Of a DNA stretch of 60,603 nt, positions 17,402 to 26,050 are shown piece after piece. The first letter of the stretch is position 1. Each line of letters opens with the position of its first letter. Source of the stretch: CAZTDD01 sp964612675 (GTDB lineage: Bacteria; Hinthialibacterota; Hinthialibacteria; Hinthialibacterales; JAKPRU01); the NCBI GenBank assembly GCA_964612675.1, contig CAZTDD010000024.1:1-60603 (forward strand), read 5' to 3'. The position numbers and the translations under genes were made by a program. The notes under the pieces are model-generated. The model had not been told where the DNA came from and made no database searches. It saw nothing but the letters and a program-made list of their open reading frames with translations.

Positions 17402-18733
17402 TCAGAACACTCGCGGGTTAATTCCACTGCGCAGGCAGGTCACAATCTGGTTGTAGGACCAGTCCCACAACCGGTCTTTATCCGCCGCAAGCGAGACCGG
17501 TTCGACGGCCCAGTCGCTCGGGTAACAGAACGCACCAATCCACTGAACAAAGACAGCATAAACCAAGAAAACGCCGAACAACGCACGCAAAGCGGGACGT
17601 TTTGCGAATTGCGTCCATCCGAGTCCCATCATAAGAATCAAAACCGGCAGCATTTCAATTTGATAGCGAGGACCGTAATGCGAGTTTCCGCCCCACCACA
17701 CGGTATATTTCCCGAATATCAGCAAAAGGACAATCGGCGCCCACATCAGAATACGATAAATCAGAAACGACGGATCCGGTTCTCGCCAAACTCTGACCAT
17801 TCCCCAAAGCGAGAAAATTAGAAAAGGACTGAAAATAAGAAGCCCTCGGCTCGGACTGATCAGGTTGCCCATCACACCGACAATCAGAGGGGTTTCCCAG
17901 ACCCCTCCCTCGACACGGTCCAAAAACCATCGTAGCTGCAAGACCTCGGCAAGACCGCCGTTCCACGTTCCGAAGTAATAGAAGTTGTAGGAAAACAGCA
18001 GAATCAAAACAGGCAGAAAACAAGCGAGGTAAGACACCGTTCCGCGGATTCTCCAACGCAAAAACACAGCCAGCAGAACCAGCGGCATGGCGGCGAGGTT
18101 GATCAACCGGCAACAAACCGCAAGGCCACTGACAAGGCCCGCCAAAACCAGCCATTTCGCACTATGTCGTTCAGGCTTCTCGTTTGCCCGAACCAGACTG
18201 TACAAAAGCAGGCTCCATAGAAAACAGCTCGGTCCGTGCTGCCATAAGCTCTGACTCGATATCGACCAGGAGGCTGTACCGAAAGCATACGCAAATGAAC
18301 ACACAGCCGCTCCCGATATCGGAATAAGACGGCGCAGGGTCAGATAAAGAACCAAGACGGAAAGCGCCGTAAACACAGAGCCCGCGGTCTTCGAGAAAAA
18401 CCGCCAGCTCGGATCGCCATATTCCGGCCGAATCATGTCCAGCATTACCGCGGGAACAAACACGGGCGCTGCCAAGAGACCGGGCACGACGGGGTAATTC
18501 GACATGACGTGCCCCCGCTGCTCGGAGAGGTAATACGGCATCTTGTTGTACTGGATATAGTCGTGAAGCTCGTCGAGATAGAGGTCCCCGTCTTTGAGAA
18601 CGCTGAGTGCGACAAACACTGTGGGAGTGGGATCTCCGTTGCTGATTTCGCGGAAGTTCACCATGTAGACGGCGAACGGCAGCAAGAAGAACAGAAAAGT
18701 CTTACGGTCGAGCAGCTGAAGTATCCTATCCAT
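17402..18733 (-). CDS. polytopic GT-C-type glycosyltransferase-like membrane protein
   Basis: 443 residues from the ATG at 18733; a longer frame would run through the divergent recA promoter and coding start and is rejected. About ten hydrophobic spans alternate with short loops, and the first loop after span 1 contains an acidic-rich segment (KDGDLYLDELHDY), the position where GT-C enzymes carry catalytic acidic residues. WWGGNSHYGPRYQIEMLP near residue 360 is typical of bacterial mannosyl/arabinosyl-transferase-like proteins. It probably moves a sugar from a polyprenyl carrier to an envelope acceptor; donor and acceptor are unknown. It is divergent from recA. A T8 run on the minus strand lies past the stop. 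Confidence 0.65.
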   Translation of the reverse strand: MDRILQLLDRKTFLFFLLPFAVYMVNFREISNGDPTPTVFVALSVLKDGDLYLDELHDYIQYNKMPYYLSEQRGHVMSNYPVVPGLLAAPVFVPAVMLDMIRPEYGDPSWRFFSKTAGSVFTALSVLVLYLTLRRLIPISGAAVCSFAYAFGTASWSISSQSLWQHGPSCFLWSLLLYSLVRANEKPERHSAKWLVLAGLVSGLAVCCRLINLAAMPLVLLAVFLRWRIRGTVSYLACFLPVLILLFSYNFYYFGTWNGGLAEVLQLRWFLDRVEGGVWETPLIVGVMGNLISPSRGLLIFSPFLIFSLWGMVRVWREPDPSFLIYRILMWAPIVLLLIFGKYTVWWGGNSHYGPRYQIEMLPVLILMMGLGWTQFAKRPALRALFGVFLVYAVFVQWIGAFCYPSDWAVEPVSLAADKDRLWDWSYNQIVTCLRSGINPRVF

Positions 18734-18795
18734 GAGACACGGGAGTATACCACATTTACCGTCATATCGTCTTTCCAGATGCTCCCAATTGTCTC

Positions 18796-18825
18796 TTGAC
18801 GAATTACTGATCAAATGTTTATCAT
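18796..18825 (+). promoter_or_regulatory. recA promoter
   Basis: TTGACG (18796-18801) and TATCAT (18820-18825) with an 18-base spacer, 44 bases upstream of the recA ATG. No LexA-type palindrome was recognised in the gap to the start. Confidence 0.55.
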
Positions 18826-18869
18826 ATTCCAAGATTTCAAACTCCAGCCATCCGGAAGCGAGGAAAGAC

Positions 18870-19898
18870 ATGGCACTCTCAGACAAAGACAAACAGCGGG
18901 CGATCAGCAGTGCGATCTCACAGATCGAGAAGCAATTCGGAAAAGGCTCCATAATGAAGATGGGGGAAGCGCCGAAAGGGCGTGTCCCGGCGATTCCGTC
19001 CGGCTCCCTGGCCTTGGACGCCGCTCTGGGCGTCGGCGGTATTCCCCGGGGGCGGGTCATCGAGATATTCGGGCCGGAATCCTCCGGTAAGACAACGCTG
19101 GCTCAGCATATTGTCGCCGAGGCACAGCGCGCCGGAGGAACGGCGGCGTTTATCGACGCCGAACACGCTATCGACGTGGAATACGCCTCAAAACTGGGAA
19201 TCAATATCGATGAGCTGCTGGTTTCTCAGCCGGACACAGGCGAACAGGCGCTCGATATCGCCGAGATGCTGATTCGGAGCGCTGCCCTGGACGTCCTCGT
19301 CATCGACTCGGTCGCGGCTCTCGTACCGAGAGCGGAAATCGAGGGAGAAATGGGGGACACGGCGGTAGGTCTGCAGGCACGCCTCATGTCCAAAGCACTG
19401 CGGAAACTGACGGGTGTCCTCTCGAAATCGATGACTTGCGCTATCTTCATCAACCAGATCCGCGAGAAAATCGGAGTTATGTTCGGGAATCCGGAGACAA
19501 CAACCGGCGGCAGAGCGCTCAAATTCTATTCCTCCGTTCGGCTGGACATCCGCCGAATCGGCTCTGTAAAGGAAAAGGGGGAGAACATCGGGAACCGGAC
19601 TCGTGTGCGCGTCGTCAAGAACAAAGTCTCTCCTCCATTTAAAGAGGTCGAGTTCGACATCATCTACGGTGAAGGGATTTCCAGACACGGAGAGCTGGTT
19701 GACCTGGGCGTCGCTCACAACATCCTGTCGAAAAGCGGAACCTGGTACACCTATGGGGACACACGGCTTGGACAAGGACGCGAGAATTCCAAATCATTTC
19801 TGAAAGAGAACCCCGAGACTACGAATGAGATCATTCTGAAGCTGCGTGAGGCACTCGGAATTCCCGTTGTCCCGCCCAAAACGGTGGAAGAGGAATGA
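18870..19898 (+). CDS. recA: recombinase RecA
   Basis: 342 residues, normal for RecA, the ATP-dependent strand-exchange filament protein of homologous recombination and the SOS response. The N-terminal QIEKQFGKGSIMKMG, Walker A GPESSGKT at 68-75, DALGVGGIPRGRV region, LVIDSVAALVPRAEIEGEMGD, and the L2-loop FINQIREKIGVMFGNPETTTGG are all present. ATG 18870 is chosen because AGGAAAG lies just upstream and the product begins in the usual way; a frame open to 18732 would pass through the promoter. The C-terminus is fairly acidic, ending VEEE, as is usual. Confidence 0.98.
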   Translation: MALSDKDKQRAISSAISQIEKQFGKGSIMKMGEAPKGRVPAIPSGSLALDAALGVGGIPRGRVIEIFGPESSGKTTLAQHIVAEAQRAGGTAAFIDAEHAIDVEYASKLGINIDELLVSQPDTGEQALDIAEMLIRSAALDVLVIDSVAALVPRAEIEGEMGDTAVGLQARLMSKALRKLTGVLSKSMTCAIFINQIREKIGVMFGNPETTTGGRALKFYSSVRLDIRRIGSVKEKGENIGNRTRVRVVKNKVSPPFKEVEFDIIYGEGISRHGELVDLGVAHNILSKSGTWYTYGDTRLGQGRENSKSFLKENPETTNEIILKLREALGIPVVPPKTVEEE

Positions 19899-19973
19899 GT
19901 CGGTGTCATTTCGTCAAGTTTTCGCGGGACCGTCAGGCTTGATGCAATCGAAAAGAGTCGGGAATACGGATTT

Positions 19974-20125
19974 CAACCCCCTCCTAACCTCCCCCGATCT
20001 TCGGGGGAGGAAAAGGAATGAGCATCTCTACGCTGTTTTCTCCCCCAAGACTGATGCCGTCGCAAGAAGTCCGAAATTGGCGGCGGAAGTCCCCTCTCCC
20101 CCCGGGAGAGGGTTAGGGTGAGGGC
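19974..20125. repeat. interspersed repeats (A-type copy followed by B-type copy)
   Basis: The A-type copy has the CCTCCCCCGA/TCGGGGGAGG hairpin at 19988-20010, TGTTTTCTCCCCCAA and the core GATGCCGTCGCAAGAAGTC near 20053-20071. It is followed by a B-type hairpin CCCTCTCCC/GGGAGAGGG ending in TTAGGGTGAGGG. The A-type pattern recurs at 60446-60560. Confidence 0.8.
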
Positions 20126-20262
20126 GATCATTGCATTGGATTCGGGTACTATTTTTCGCTTGTGTATTCGCCAGACACAGCAAATCAAGCAGAGACAAAA
20201 GGTTTTTGTGATGGCAGGGATTCATCAAATACAGAGAAGCAGGGACGTAAAATGCAAAGATC

Positions 20263-20330
20263 CCTCACCCCGGCCCTCTCCCAGAGGGAGAGGGAGAAGA
20301 GCTCTCCTGACTTTTTGCGACGCCATCAGG
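20263..20330. repeat. interspersed hairpin repeat, B-type copy
   Basis: CCCTCACC, the CCCTCTCCC/GGGAGAGGG hairpin and the core GACTTTTTGCGACGCCATCA at 20309-20328, in the same order as the copy at 1-76. Confidence 0.8.
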
Positions 20331-20539
20331 CTTGGGGGAGAAGATCTTTGCACATCTCCACCCACTTTGAGACGTTTTCGTGTTTCTCCCGGGCGATTTG
20401 ATTCGTCCGAGATCAACTCGGACGCTACGGCTCACCCGTCGGGTGAGTTTGTCGCGTGCTTCATCTACTGCCATCTGTCATCGCAATCGATTAAGGCTCT
20501 TTCTCTACTTTGAACTACCGTTTTTTAGGTTTAAAACGG
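20331..20539. other. convergent recA-gltA gap with two small hairpins
   Basis: No gene is seen. Hairpins CGTCCGAG/CTCGGACG (20404-20424) and CTCACCC/GGGTGAG (20431-20447) lie 6 bases apart. They are not followed by T runs, so they look like repeat remnants rather than terminators. Confidence 0.5.
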
Positions 20540-20567
20540 AACGAGGCGGGAAGGTTCCCGCCCCGTT
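20540..20567 (-). terminator. rho-independent terminator of citrate synthase
   Basis: Arms AACGAGGCGGGAA and TTCCCGCCCCGTT pair with one mismatch around a 2-base loop, 28 bases past the gltA stop. On the minus strand CCGTTTTAAA follows the stem, giving a short T run. Confidence 0.75.
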
Positions 20568-20595
20568 CGTCTTGTAAGCGTAAAAGCACACTCGA

Positions 20596-21849
20596 TCAGC
20601 TGCGCTGATCGACCGGTACGTAGTCCTCTTTGATGTCGCCGGTGTAAACCGCCCGCGGCCGGAAGATCCGGTTGGTGGCAAGGTACTCGAGGAAACGAGC
20701 ACACCAGCCGGAAACACGGCTGACCGCGAAAATCGGTGTGAACATCGCCGTCTCAATTCCAAGTGCCCGGTATACGATACCCGAGTAAAAGTCCACGTTC
20801 GGAAAGATCTTCTTCTCGACACCGAGTTGGGTGCAAACGATGTCGTCGAGCTTCTTGGCCGTTTGATAAAGCTTCTTCATCTCCGGATCCTGCTCGACAA
20901 GCATCGCCGCCAACGGACCGAGAATACGCGCTCGCGGATCGTAGGCTTTGTAGACACGGTGTCCGAAGCCCATCACCTTCCGCTTGGTCTCCCGCGCTCT
21001 TGCGAACCAGGCGTCCACGTTGTCCGGCGAACCGATCTCGTCCAGATCATAAAGAACACGCTCGTTCGCACCGCCGTGAAGCGGTCCCTTCAAGCTGCCG
21101 ATTGCGCCCGCAATCGTGCTGTAAACGTCGGATAACGAGGAATTGATCACCATCGCGGTAAACGTGGAGGCATTCATCCCGTGATCCGCGTGAAGGATCA
21201 GCGAGATATCCATAATGCGTTCCGCGATCGGATCGGGTTTCTCGCCGGTCATCATGTACAGAAAGTTCCCTGCATGAGAGAGAGACGGATCCGGCTGGAC
21301 CGCGTCTTTCCCTTGCCGCATACGTGCCACGATACCTGCCAGTGTGGGCAGCTGGGCGATCAACTTGATCGAAATGTCCGTTTCGTTTTCAACCGTTGGA
21401 TCACCCTTCAGGGACTCTTTGTCGTAGAGTCCTAGAATGGACACTGCCGTACGCAAGGAAGACATTGGATGAGCTTCCCCCGCAGGGACCTGTTTCAGCG
21501 CATTCAGCGTGCCCTCATGAATCGGCATGTGTTTACGGAGTTTCTCTTTGAATTCATCCAACTCTTTCTGATTCGGGAGTTTTCCAAAGAGGAGCAGATA
21601 CGATGTCTCCTCAAAGGTGGATTTCTCGGCCAGATCAAAGGTGTTGTAACCACGATAGATCAGCCATCCTTTTGACCCGTTCACATAACCGATTTTTGTA
21701 CCGCACGCGATTGCTCCCTCCAAGCCGGGTTTTAGACTAACCTCGACTGGCCAGTTCAATTCTCCCACGAGAGTCGGTTCCGGCTCGGCGTCCGTCTCTT
21801 GGGCCGCTTTCTCTGCTGCCTGACGAATGATTGCATTGATATCTGCCAT
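20596..21849 (-). CDS. gltA: citrate synthase
   Basis: 417 residues from the ATG at 21849, chosen because AGGAGG ends 6 bases upstream; an ATG 15 bases earlier lacks such a site. It condenses oxaloacetate and acetyl-CoA in the TCA cycle. Conserved segments are LHADHGMNAST with a catalytic His, LHGGANE with the second His, GFGHRVYKAYDPRA, and NVDFYSGIVY with the catalytic Asp. The leading region resembles type I/II bacterial enzymes (GLEGAIACGTKIGYVNGSKGWLIYRGY). It lies downstream of the 2-oxoacid:ferredoxin oxidoreductase genes on the same strand, with a repeat element of about 100 bases between. Confidence 0.96.
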   Translation of the reverse strand: MADINAIIRQAAEKAAQETDAEPEPTLVGELNWPVEVSLKPGLEGAIACGTKIGYVNGSKGWLIYRGYNTFDLAEKSTFEETSYLLLFGKLPNQKELDEFKEKLRKHMPIHEGTLNALKQVPAGEAHPMSSLRTAVSILGLYDKESLKGDPTVENETDISIKLIAQLPTLAGIVARMRQGKDAVQPDPSLSHAGNFLYMMTGEKPDPIAERIMDISLILHADHGMNASTFTAMVINSSLSDVYSTIAGAIGSLKGPLHGGANERVLYDLDEIGSPDNVDAWFARARETKRKVMGFGHRVYKAYDPRARILGPLAAMLVEQDPEMKKLYQTAKKLDDIVCTQLGVEKKIFPNVDFYSGIVYRALGIETAMFTPIFAVSRVSGWCARFLEYLATNRIFRPRAVYTGDIKEDYVPVDQRS

Positions 21850-21957
21850 CGCATCCTCCTGCAAATGCTTGGATTATAATCGACCTCATCCCCGGGGTCG
21901 TTTTCTTACTTTTCCGATTACGCTGTTTCCTATAAGAGCAAATCCCTATTTCTTAAC

Positions 21958-22056
21958 GATGCGGCAAAAAGTCCAAGAATCGCCCCTCACCCTACCCCTC
22001 TCCCGGCGGGAGAGGGAAACTCCTAATGCCCGCGGCCGACTTTTTGCCGGATCATC
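21958..22056. repeat. interspersed hairpin repeat with inverted core copies
   Basis: GATGCGGCAAAAAGTC (21958-21973) and GACTTTTTGCCGGATCATC (22038-22056) form an inverted pair around the CTCTCCC/GGGAGAG hairpin. This copy shows what may be the full element: a core at each end and the hairpin in the middle. The right arm overlaps the korC stop codon. Confidence 0.8.
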
Positions 22057-22600
22057 ATTTCGTAGATGTGCGGCCGTGGTCGAAACCCCGTCCAAAGGCC
22101 ATCAGGTTCAGTTGTTCGGTCCCGCGCGGCACGGAGCTGCGTATAGCTTCCTGGACAGCTTGCTCGTCGAGCAATTCGCTCACGGCGGTGAAAAAGCCGA
22201 GCATCACCATATTGATAACGATTCGATTCCCAAGATCTTCGGCAATTCGGGTCGCGGGTACACCGAGCGCCCTCCGTTCCGCTACTTTATCATCAATGTC
22301 CACCAAATCCTCTTCGTACAACAGCACCCCGTCCGGGGCCAATTCAGGTATAAACTTCGAATAGGCTTCCCGCGACATCACCACCAAGATTTTCGGTCGC
22401 CGAACATAGGGATACAAGATTTCCTCATCCGCAACCACCAACTGCGAGCTACAAGCGCTGCCACGTGCTTCCGGGCCGAAACTCTGGATCATCGTTGCGT
22501 TTTTGCCGCCATGTAGAGCAGCCGCTTTCCCCAACACCAGGCCGGTCAGGATCACTCCTTGTCCCCCGAATCCACCAATCTTGATTTCGGTTCTACTCAT
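22055..22600 (-). CDS. korC: 2-oxoacid:ferredoxin oxidoreductase, gamma subunit
   Basis: 181 residues, as expected for the gamma subunit of the 2-oxoglutarate/2-ketoisovalerate:ferredoxin oxidoreductase group. The start EIKIGGFGGQGVILTG is the glycine-rich signature; SFGPEARGSACSSQLV and ILVVMSREAY follow. It begins 27 bases after korB. The last three codons lie within an interspersed repeat, so the C-terminus GRTSTK may be partly repeat-derived. Together with the alpha, beta and ferredoxin genes upstream it forms a complete complex. Confidence 0.92.
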   Translation of the reverse strand: MSRTEIKIGGFGGQGVILTGLVLGKAAALHGGKNATMIQSFGPEARGSACSSQLVVADEEILYPYVRRPKILVVMSREAYSKFIPELAPDGVLLYEEDLVDIDDKVAERRALGVPATRIAEDLGNRIVINMVMLGFFTAVSELLDEQAVQEAIRSSVPRGTEQLNLMAFGRGFDHGRTSTK

Positions 22601-22627
22601 CGTCCTCTCGATCCTTCCTGACTGCCT

Positions 22628-23542
22628 TTACGACGCGGTATGGGCCTGAATCCCCGTATATGGTTTGAACTTGTCGCCCAGTCGAGCTTTCACCTGCTCG
22701 TTATAATTGTCGAGGAACGTCGGACGCTCCGTATCGACGAATCGTCCGACGATGATCTCCTTACCGGGGATAATTCGTACATCCTTCGTGCTCGCTCCGT
22801 GTTTGGTGACGCAGAATTCTTTGTACCCTTTCATTAAGTCGAGCCCCGACCCCAGCTTGTTCCGCCGTCCATACAGGGTCGGACACGGTGCGATGATCTC
22901 GAGGAACGTAACGCCCTTCTTTTTCAAACAGTCCACCATGGACCGCGTAATCTGATTGACATGATACGTCGTCCACCGAGCGACATAGACGGCTCCGCTC
23001 GATTCCGCCAGAAACGGCAGATTGAACTCATGCTCGAATACACCGTACGGTGCCGTCGTGGCGACCGTAGTCAAGGGCGATGTGGGGCCTGCCTGCCCGC
23101 CGGTCATGGCGTAAGTAAAATTATTGACACAGATGATTTTCAGGTCGGCATTGCGACGGGCGGCATGGATCAGATGGTTCCCCCCAATGGCAATCAGGTC
23201 CCCGTCGCCGCTGTACACGACCACGTTCATATCCGGTCGGGCGAGTTTCAGCCCCGTTGCAAATGGGACTGCCCGTCCGTGGGTGGTGTGAAACGAATCC
23301 AGCGCGATATAGCCTGCTACGCGGCCCGTGCAGCCGATACCCGAAACCACGGCGATCTTCTCGGGAGGCAGTTTTGATTTCTCGATCGCCCGCGCAAAAC
23401 AGTTCACAGTAGTTCCGATCCCACACCCCGGACACCACATATGCGGGATGCGGTCCATGCGAAGGTATTTTTCGACAATGTTCGGCTCAACCATTGTATC
23501 GGATGCACTAGGTGTATTTTGATTCGCTTCTGACACACTCAT
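22628..23542 (-). CDS. korB: 2-oxoacid:ferredoxin oxidoreductase, beta (TPP-binding) subunit
   Basis: 304 residues. It has the Cys pair in MWCPGCGIGT, SGIGCTGRVAGYIALDSFHTTHGRA and the thiamine-diphosphate/Mg motif GDGDLIAIGGNHLIHAARRN followed by NNFTYAMTGGQAGPTSP. The beta subunit binds TPP and a [4Fe-4S] cluster and passes electrons from 2-oxoacid decarboxylation to ferredoxin. The N-terminal 25 residues are a low-complexity extension. Start and the korA stop overlap as ATGA. The HTTHGRA sequence favours the 2-oxoglutarate branch, but substrate cannot be settled by eye. Confidence 0.94.
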   Translation of the reverse strand: MSVSEANQNTPSASDTMVEPNIVEKYLRMDRIPHMWCPGCGIGTTVNCFARAIEKSKLPPEKIAVVSGIGCTGRVAGYIALDSFHTTHGRAVPFATGLKLARPDMNVVVYSGDGDLIAIGGNHLIHAARRNADLKIICVNNFTYAMTGGQAGPTSPLTTVATTAPYGVFEHEFNLPFLAESSGAVYVARWTTYHVNQITRSMVDCLKKKGVTFLEIIAPCPTLYGRRNKLGSGLDLMKGYKEFCVTKHGASTKDVRIIPGKEIIVGRFVDTERPTFLDNYNEQVKARLGDKFKPYTGIQAHTAS

Positions 23543-24696
23543 TTAACAGCCTCTCGTAACGCGTTGAGAATAATCTCCGGATCATGCACGGCGCCCCCTG
23601 CGTGGGGAACCGAAAGGGTCTTGGCCTTCCCTGCGGCACACCGTTCAACTTCGAGGGCGATTTGCCCCATGTTCAGTTCCGGAACGACAAACGCTTTAAT
23701 ATTCTGAGCCAATTCGTTGATACGCCATCCTGGAAACGGCCAGACAACGACAAGGCGGATAACCCCGACCTGGATCCCTTCTTCCCGTGCCAATCGAATC
23801 GCCTCCTGGGTGACGCGGGAGGTGATACCATACGAGACAACGACTACATCGGCCCCGTCGATTTCCGACTCTTCGAATCGTTCGATTTTCCTTGCGTTTT
23901 TGTCGATCTTGTCCACGAGTCTGTGAACAAGACGGTTTTGCGCATCCGCGTTCATCGCCGGATAACCGCGTTCGTCGTGGGTGAGACCGGTAACATGAAC
24001 CGCGTACCCTTCCCCAATGTGACAGAACGGCGGCACAAGATCCTCCCCAGCTTCGAACGGCATATATTCCCCCGGCCGGTCCTTTGTGTAGCGGCGATTG
24101 ACAACCTCAATCTCATCGGCGGAAGGAATCACGACTCTCTCAATCATGTGCCCCACCGATTCGTCCATCATTACAAATACCGGCACTCGGTATGTCTCCG
24201 AAAGATTGAACGCATCGATTGTTAGATTGAAACACTCCTGTGGCGAGTTTGGCGAGAGAGCGATAATTCGATAGTCTCCGTGCGATCCCCAGCGTGCCTG
24301 CATCATATCGGACTGCCCGGGCAGTGTCGGCAAACCAGTGGAGGGTCCGCCGCGCTGCACATTCACGAAAACACAAGGGGTTTCCGTCATCGCGGCATAC
24401 CCGATATGCTCCATCATTAACGAAAATCCCGGACCGGAGGTTACCGTAAGCACTTTGGCTCCGCCCCAAGCGGCTCCGGAAATCGCGATGGACGACGCCA
24501 GTTCGTCCTCCATTTGAATAAACACACCACCTACATGCGGAAACCGCGCGGCGATCCGCTCCACCACCTCTGTGGACGGTGTGATCGGATACCCGGCGGC
24601 AAAACGACATCCGGCGGCCAGTGCACCTTCGCAGCAGGCGTGGTCGCCATCCATAAAATGGGCACCCGTCAGGACGCCCGCCGGATCCGCTTTCAT
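23539..24696 (-). CDS. korA: 2-oxoacid:ferredoxin oxidoreductase, alpha subunit
   Basis: 385 residues. It opens GDHACCEGALAAGCRFAAGYPITPSTEVVE, the characteristic pyrimidine-binding region of KorA/VorB, then QMEDELASSIAISGAAWGGAKVLTVTSGPGFSLM and a C-terminal transketolase-like domain with VVVVSYG and PFPGWRI. It pairs with the beta subunit to cleave 2-oxoacids to acyl-CoA and CO2 with reduction of ferredoxin, or the reverse. There is no fused gamma domain, consistent with a separate gamma gene. It follows the ferredoxin gene by 54 bases, which contain a small GGGC/GCCC hairpin. Confidence 0.94.
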   Translation of the reverse strand: MKADPAGVLTGAHFMDGDHACCEGALAAGCRFAAGYPITPSTEVVERIAARFPHVGGVFIQMEDELASSIAISGAAWGGAKVLTVTSGPGFSLMMEHIGYAAMTETPCVFVNVQRGGPSTGLPTLPGQSDMMQARWGSHGDYRIIALSPNSPQECFNLTIDAFNLSETYRVPVFVMMDESVGHMIERVVIPSADEIEVVNRRYTKDRPGEYMPFEAGEDLVPPFCHIGEGYAVHVTGLTHDERGYPAMNADAQNRLVHRLVDKIDKNARKIERFEESEIDGADVVVVSYGITSRVTQEAIRLAREEGIQVGVIRLVVVWPFPGWRINELAQNIKAFVVPELNMGQIALEVERCAAGKAKTLSVPHAGGAVHDPEIILNALREAVK

Positions 24697-24750
24697 AAGC
24701 CTGTCTCCTTCAAATACTCCTTACGTCGTGAAACGGGCGCGCAGGCCCGA

Positions 24751-25050
24751 CTATTTGTCTTCCGTCTTCTTTTTTGGTTTCTTGAACCGATTTACATAAA
24801 TGGCAAAATCGGGACAGTAAAGCCCACAAAGATCGCACGCCGTGCACGCCTCCGCATCCACAATTTCCGGGTAGTGATACCCTTTCGCATTGAAATCGCT
24901 GGACATCCCCAAAACATCGGTCGGACAGAACTCAACACAGAATCCACATCCTTTGCATCGGTCCGGACTGATGATGGGTTTGCCCTGAGGACCTCGTTTT
25001 TTCTTCTTTTCCTTCTGAGAAGATTTTTCTTCCGTGACTTCTTCTGTCAT
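24751..25050 (-). CDS. korD: 2-oxoacid:ferredoxin oxidoreductase, 2x[4Fe-4S] delta subunit
   Basis: 99 residues. Two ferredoxin motifs are visible: CKGCGFCVEFCP (about 33-44) and CTACDLCGLYCP (about 72-83), each able to hold a [4Fe-4S] cluster. Lys-rich segments flank the clusters at both ends. It precedes korA and provides the electron relay of the complex. Confidence 0.92.
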   Translation of the reverse strand: MTEEVTEEKSSQKEKKKKRGPQGKPIISPDRCKGCGFCVEFCPTDVLGMSSDFNAKGYHYPEIVDAEACTACDLCGLYCPDFAIYVNRFKKPKKKTEDK

Positions 25051-25128
25051 CGATTCCTCCGCAATTGGTTCTTATGCGGTGCTATACGTGAAAACTTCAA
25101 GCTGTACAGGGGTCGAGTGCCGGACAGT

Positions 25129-25731
25129 TCAGTAGCGTCCGGATTTGACACTAAACGAGTCCATAATCGCGTCGGTAATCTGATTCCACAGATCGGAGAG
25201 ATACGCCGACATGATCACAAGGTTCTTCGTTTGATTTTCGTGATCGATCACCTGATTGTGCAACAGTGCTTCACGTTCAAATCCCATTTTCTCGAAGATT
25301 CGGATCGCGGCTTCCTGATCTTCCACCATTTCGGCCACGACCTTCTGCATGCGCAAAAACATCGCAATCGAGAATATCTCTTTCGCCATGAGCATTCCCA
25401 AACCGGAACGTCGGTAATCCCCATGGGTGACCAGGCGGATGTCTCCCACATGGGGCGACCAACTGTGTGGATGACGGTGAAGCGTTGCCGCCGCCACAAT
25501 CGCACCCGGTACCTCCGCGACGAGGGGCACAACATAATCGTAATCCATATTGTGCGTCCATTCATGGACGACTTTGGGATTGGTGACGTCGTGTTTGAGA
25601 TACCTGCGGTCTTCTGGGGAGAGAGAGAGATAGAAATCTCGGAGGCGGTGTTCGTCCTCCTTCATAAGGGGACGAATCGTGACCTCTTTACCGTTCTTCA
25701 GTGTCACTTTTTTGGGGTAGTCTCGCAGCAT
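25129..25731 (-). CDS. GNAT-family N-acetyltransferase
   Basis: 200 residues from ATG 25731, chosen over a TTG two codons earlier because AGAGAGG then has proper spacing. The acetyl-CoA-binding motif is YRRSGLGMLMAKEIFSIA, followed by VVAEMVEDQEAAIRIFEKMGFERE, the classical GNAT motifs A and B. The N-terminal VTIRPLMKEDEHRLRDFYLSLS resembles the acetyltransferase domain fused to acyl-CoA synthetases, so protein-lysine acetylation is possible. It lies upstream of korD on the same strand, 78 bases away, and may modify or be co-regulated with TCA enzymes; that is inference. Confidence 0.82.
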   Translation of the reverse strand: MLRDYPKKVTLKNGKEVTIRPLMKEDEHRLRDFYLSLSPEDRRYLKHDVTNPKVVHEWTHNMDYDYVVPLVAEVPGAIVAAATLHRHPHSWSPHVGDIRLVTHGDYRRSGLGMLMAKEIFSIAMFLRMQKVVAEMVEDQEAAIRIFEKMGFEREALLHNQVIDHENQTKNLVIMSAYLSDLWNQITDAIMDSFSVKSGRY

Positions 25732-26050
25732 GGCCAACCTCTCTTTCGACAGATCTGCTTCCCGGCAGGGAAAATGAACACCTGCTTCGGGTCGATGAAT
25801 AGGGCGCAGCCTGTCGACGGATTAGACTTCCCGACACTGCTCGATGACGCCCCGCAATCGGAACGCCAACCATACGGTATCGATGCTACTCTGTTCTAAG
25901 TTTTATGTATACGGTTCTCGATACGTTCACGCCTGGAAAACGGGCCGGCAGGCCCCTTTCGGTCAGCGTGCGCTGACATTAGATGCCTTGATCTGTTATA
26001 TTTATACTGATCTGCTACTGCGTATTCTTCGCATCCAAAAAGGAGCATTC
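25732..26050. other. divergent intergenic region with two hairpins
   Basis: About 320 bases between divergent genes. GGGCC/GGCCC (25942-25955) and GTCAGCG/CGCTGAC (25962-25977) are adjacent perfect hairpins. CTGACA...TATATT (about 25973-26002) is a weak candidate promoter for the plus-strand gene. Nothing else was recognised. Confidence 0.45.

Noticed and set aside
18734..19060. Upstream extension of the membrane glycosyltransferase-like gene
   Set aside because: It would overlap the recA promoter and coding start in antisense; ATG 18733 begins a normal hydrophobic N-terminus.
19974..20330. Possible CRISPR array in the recA-gltA gap
   Set aside because: Repeats differ in type and spacing and are palindromic elements; there are no regular spacers and no cas genes.
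24514..25899. 461-residue plus-strand frame across korA, korD and the acetyltransferase
   Set aside because: Antisense shadow of three confirmed genes; the product is Arg/His/Phe-rich and not protein-like.
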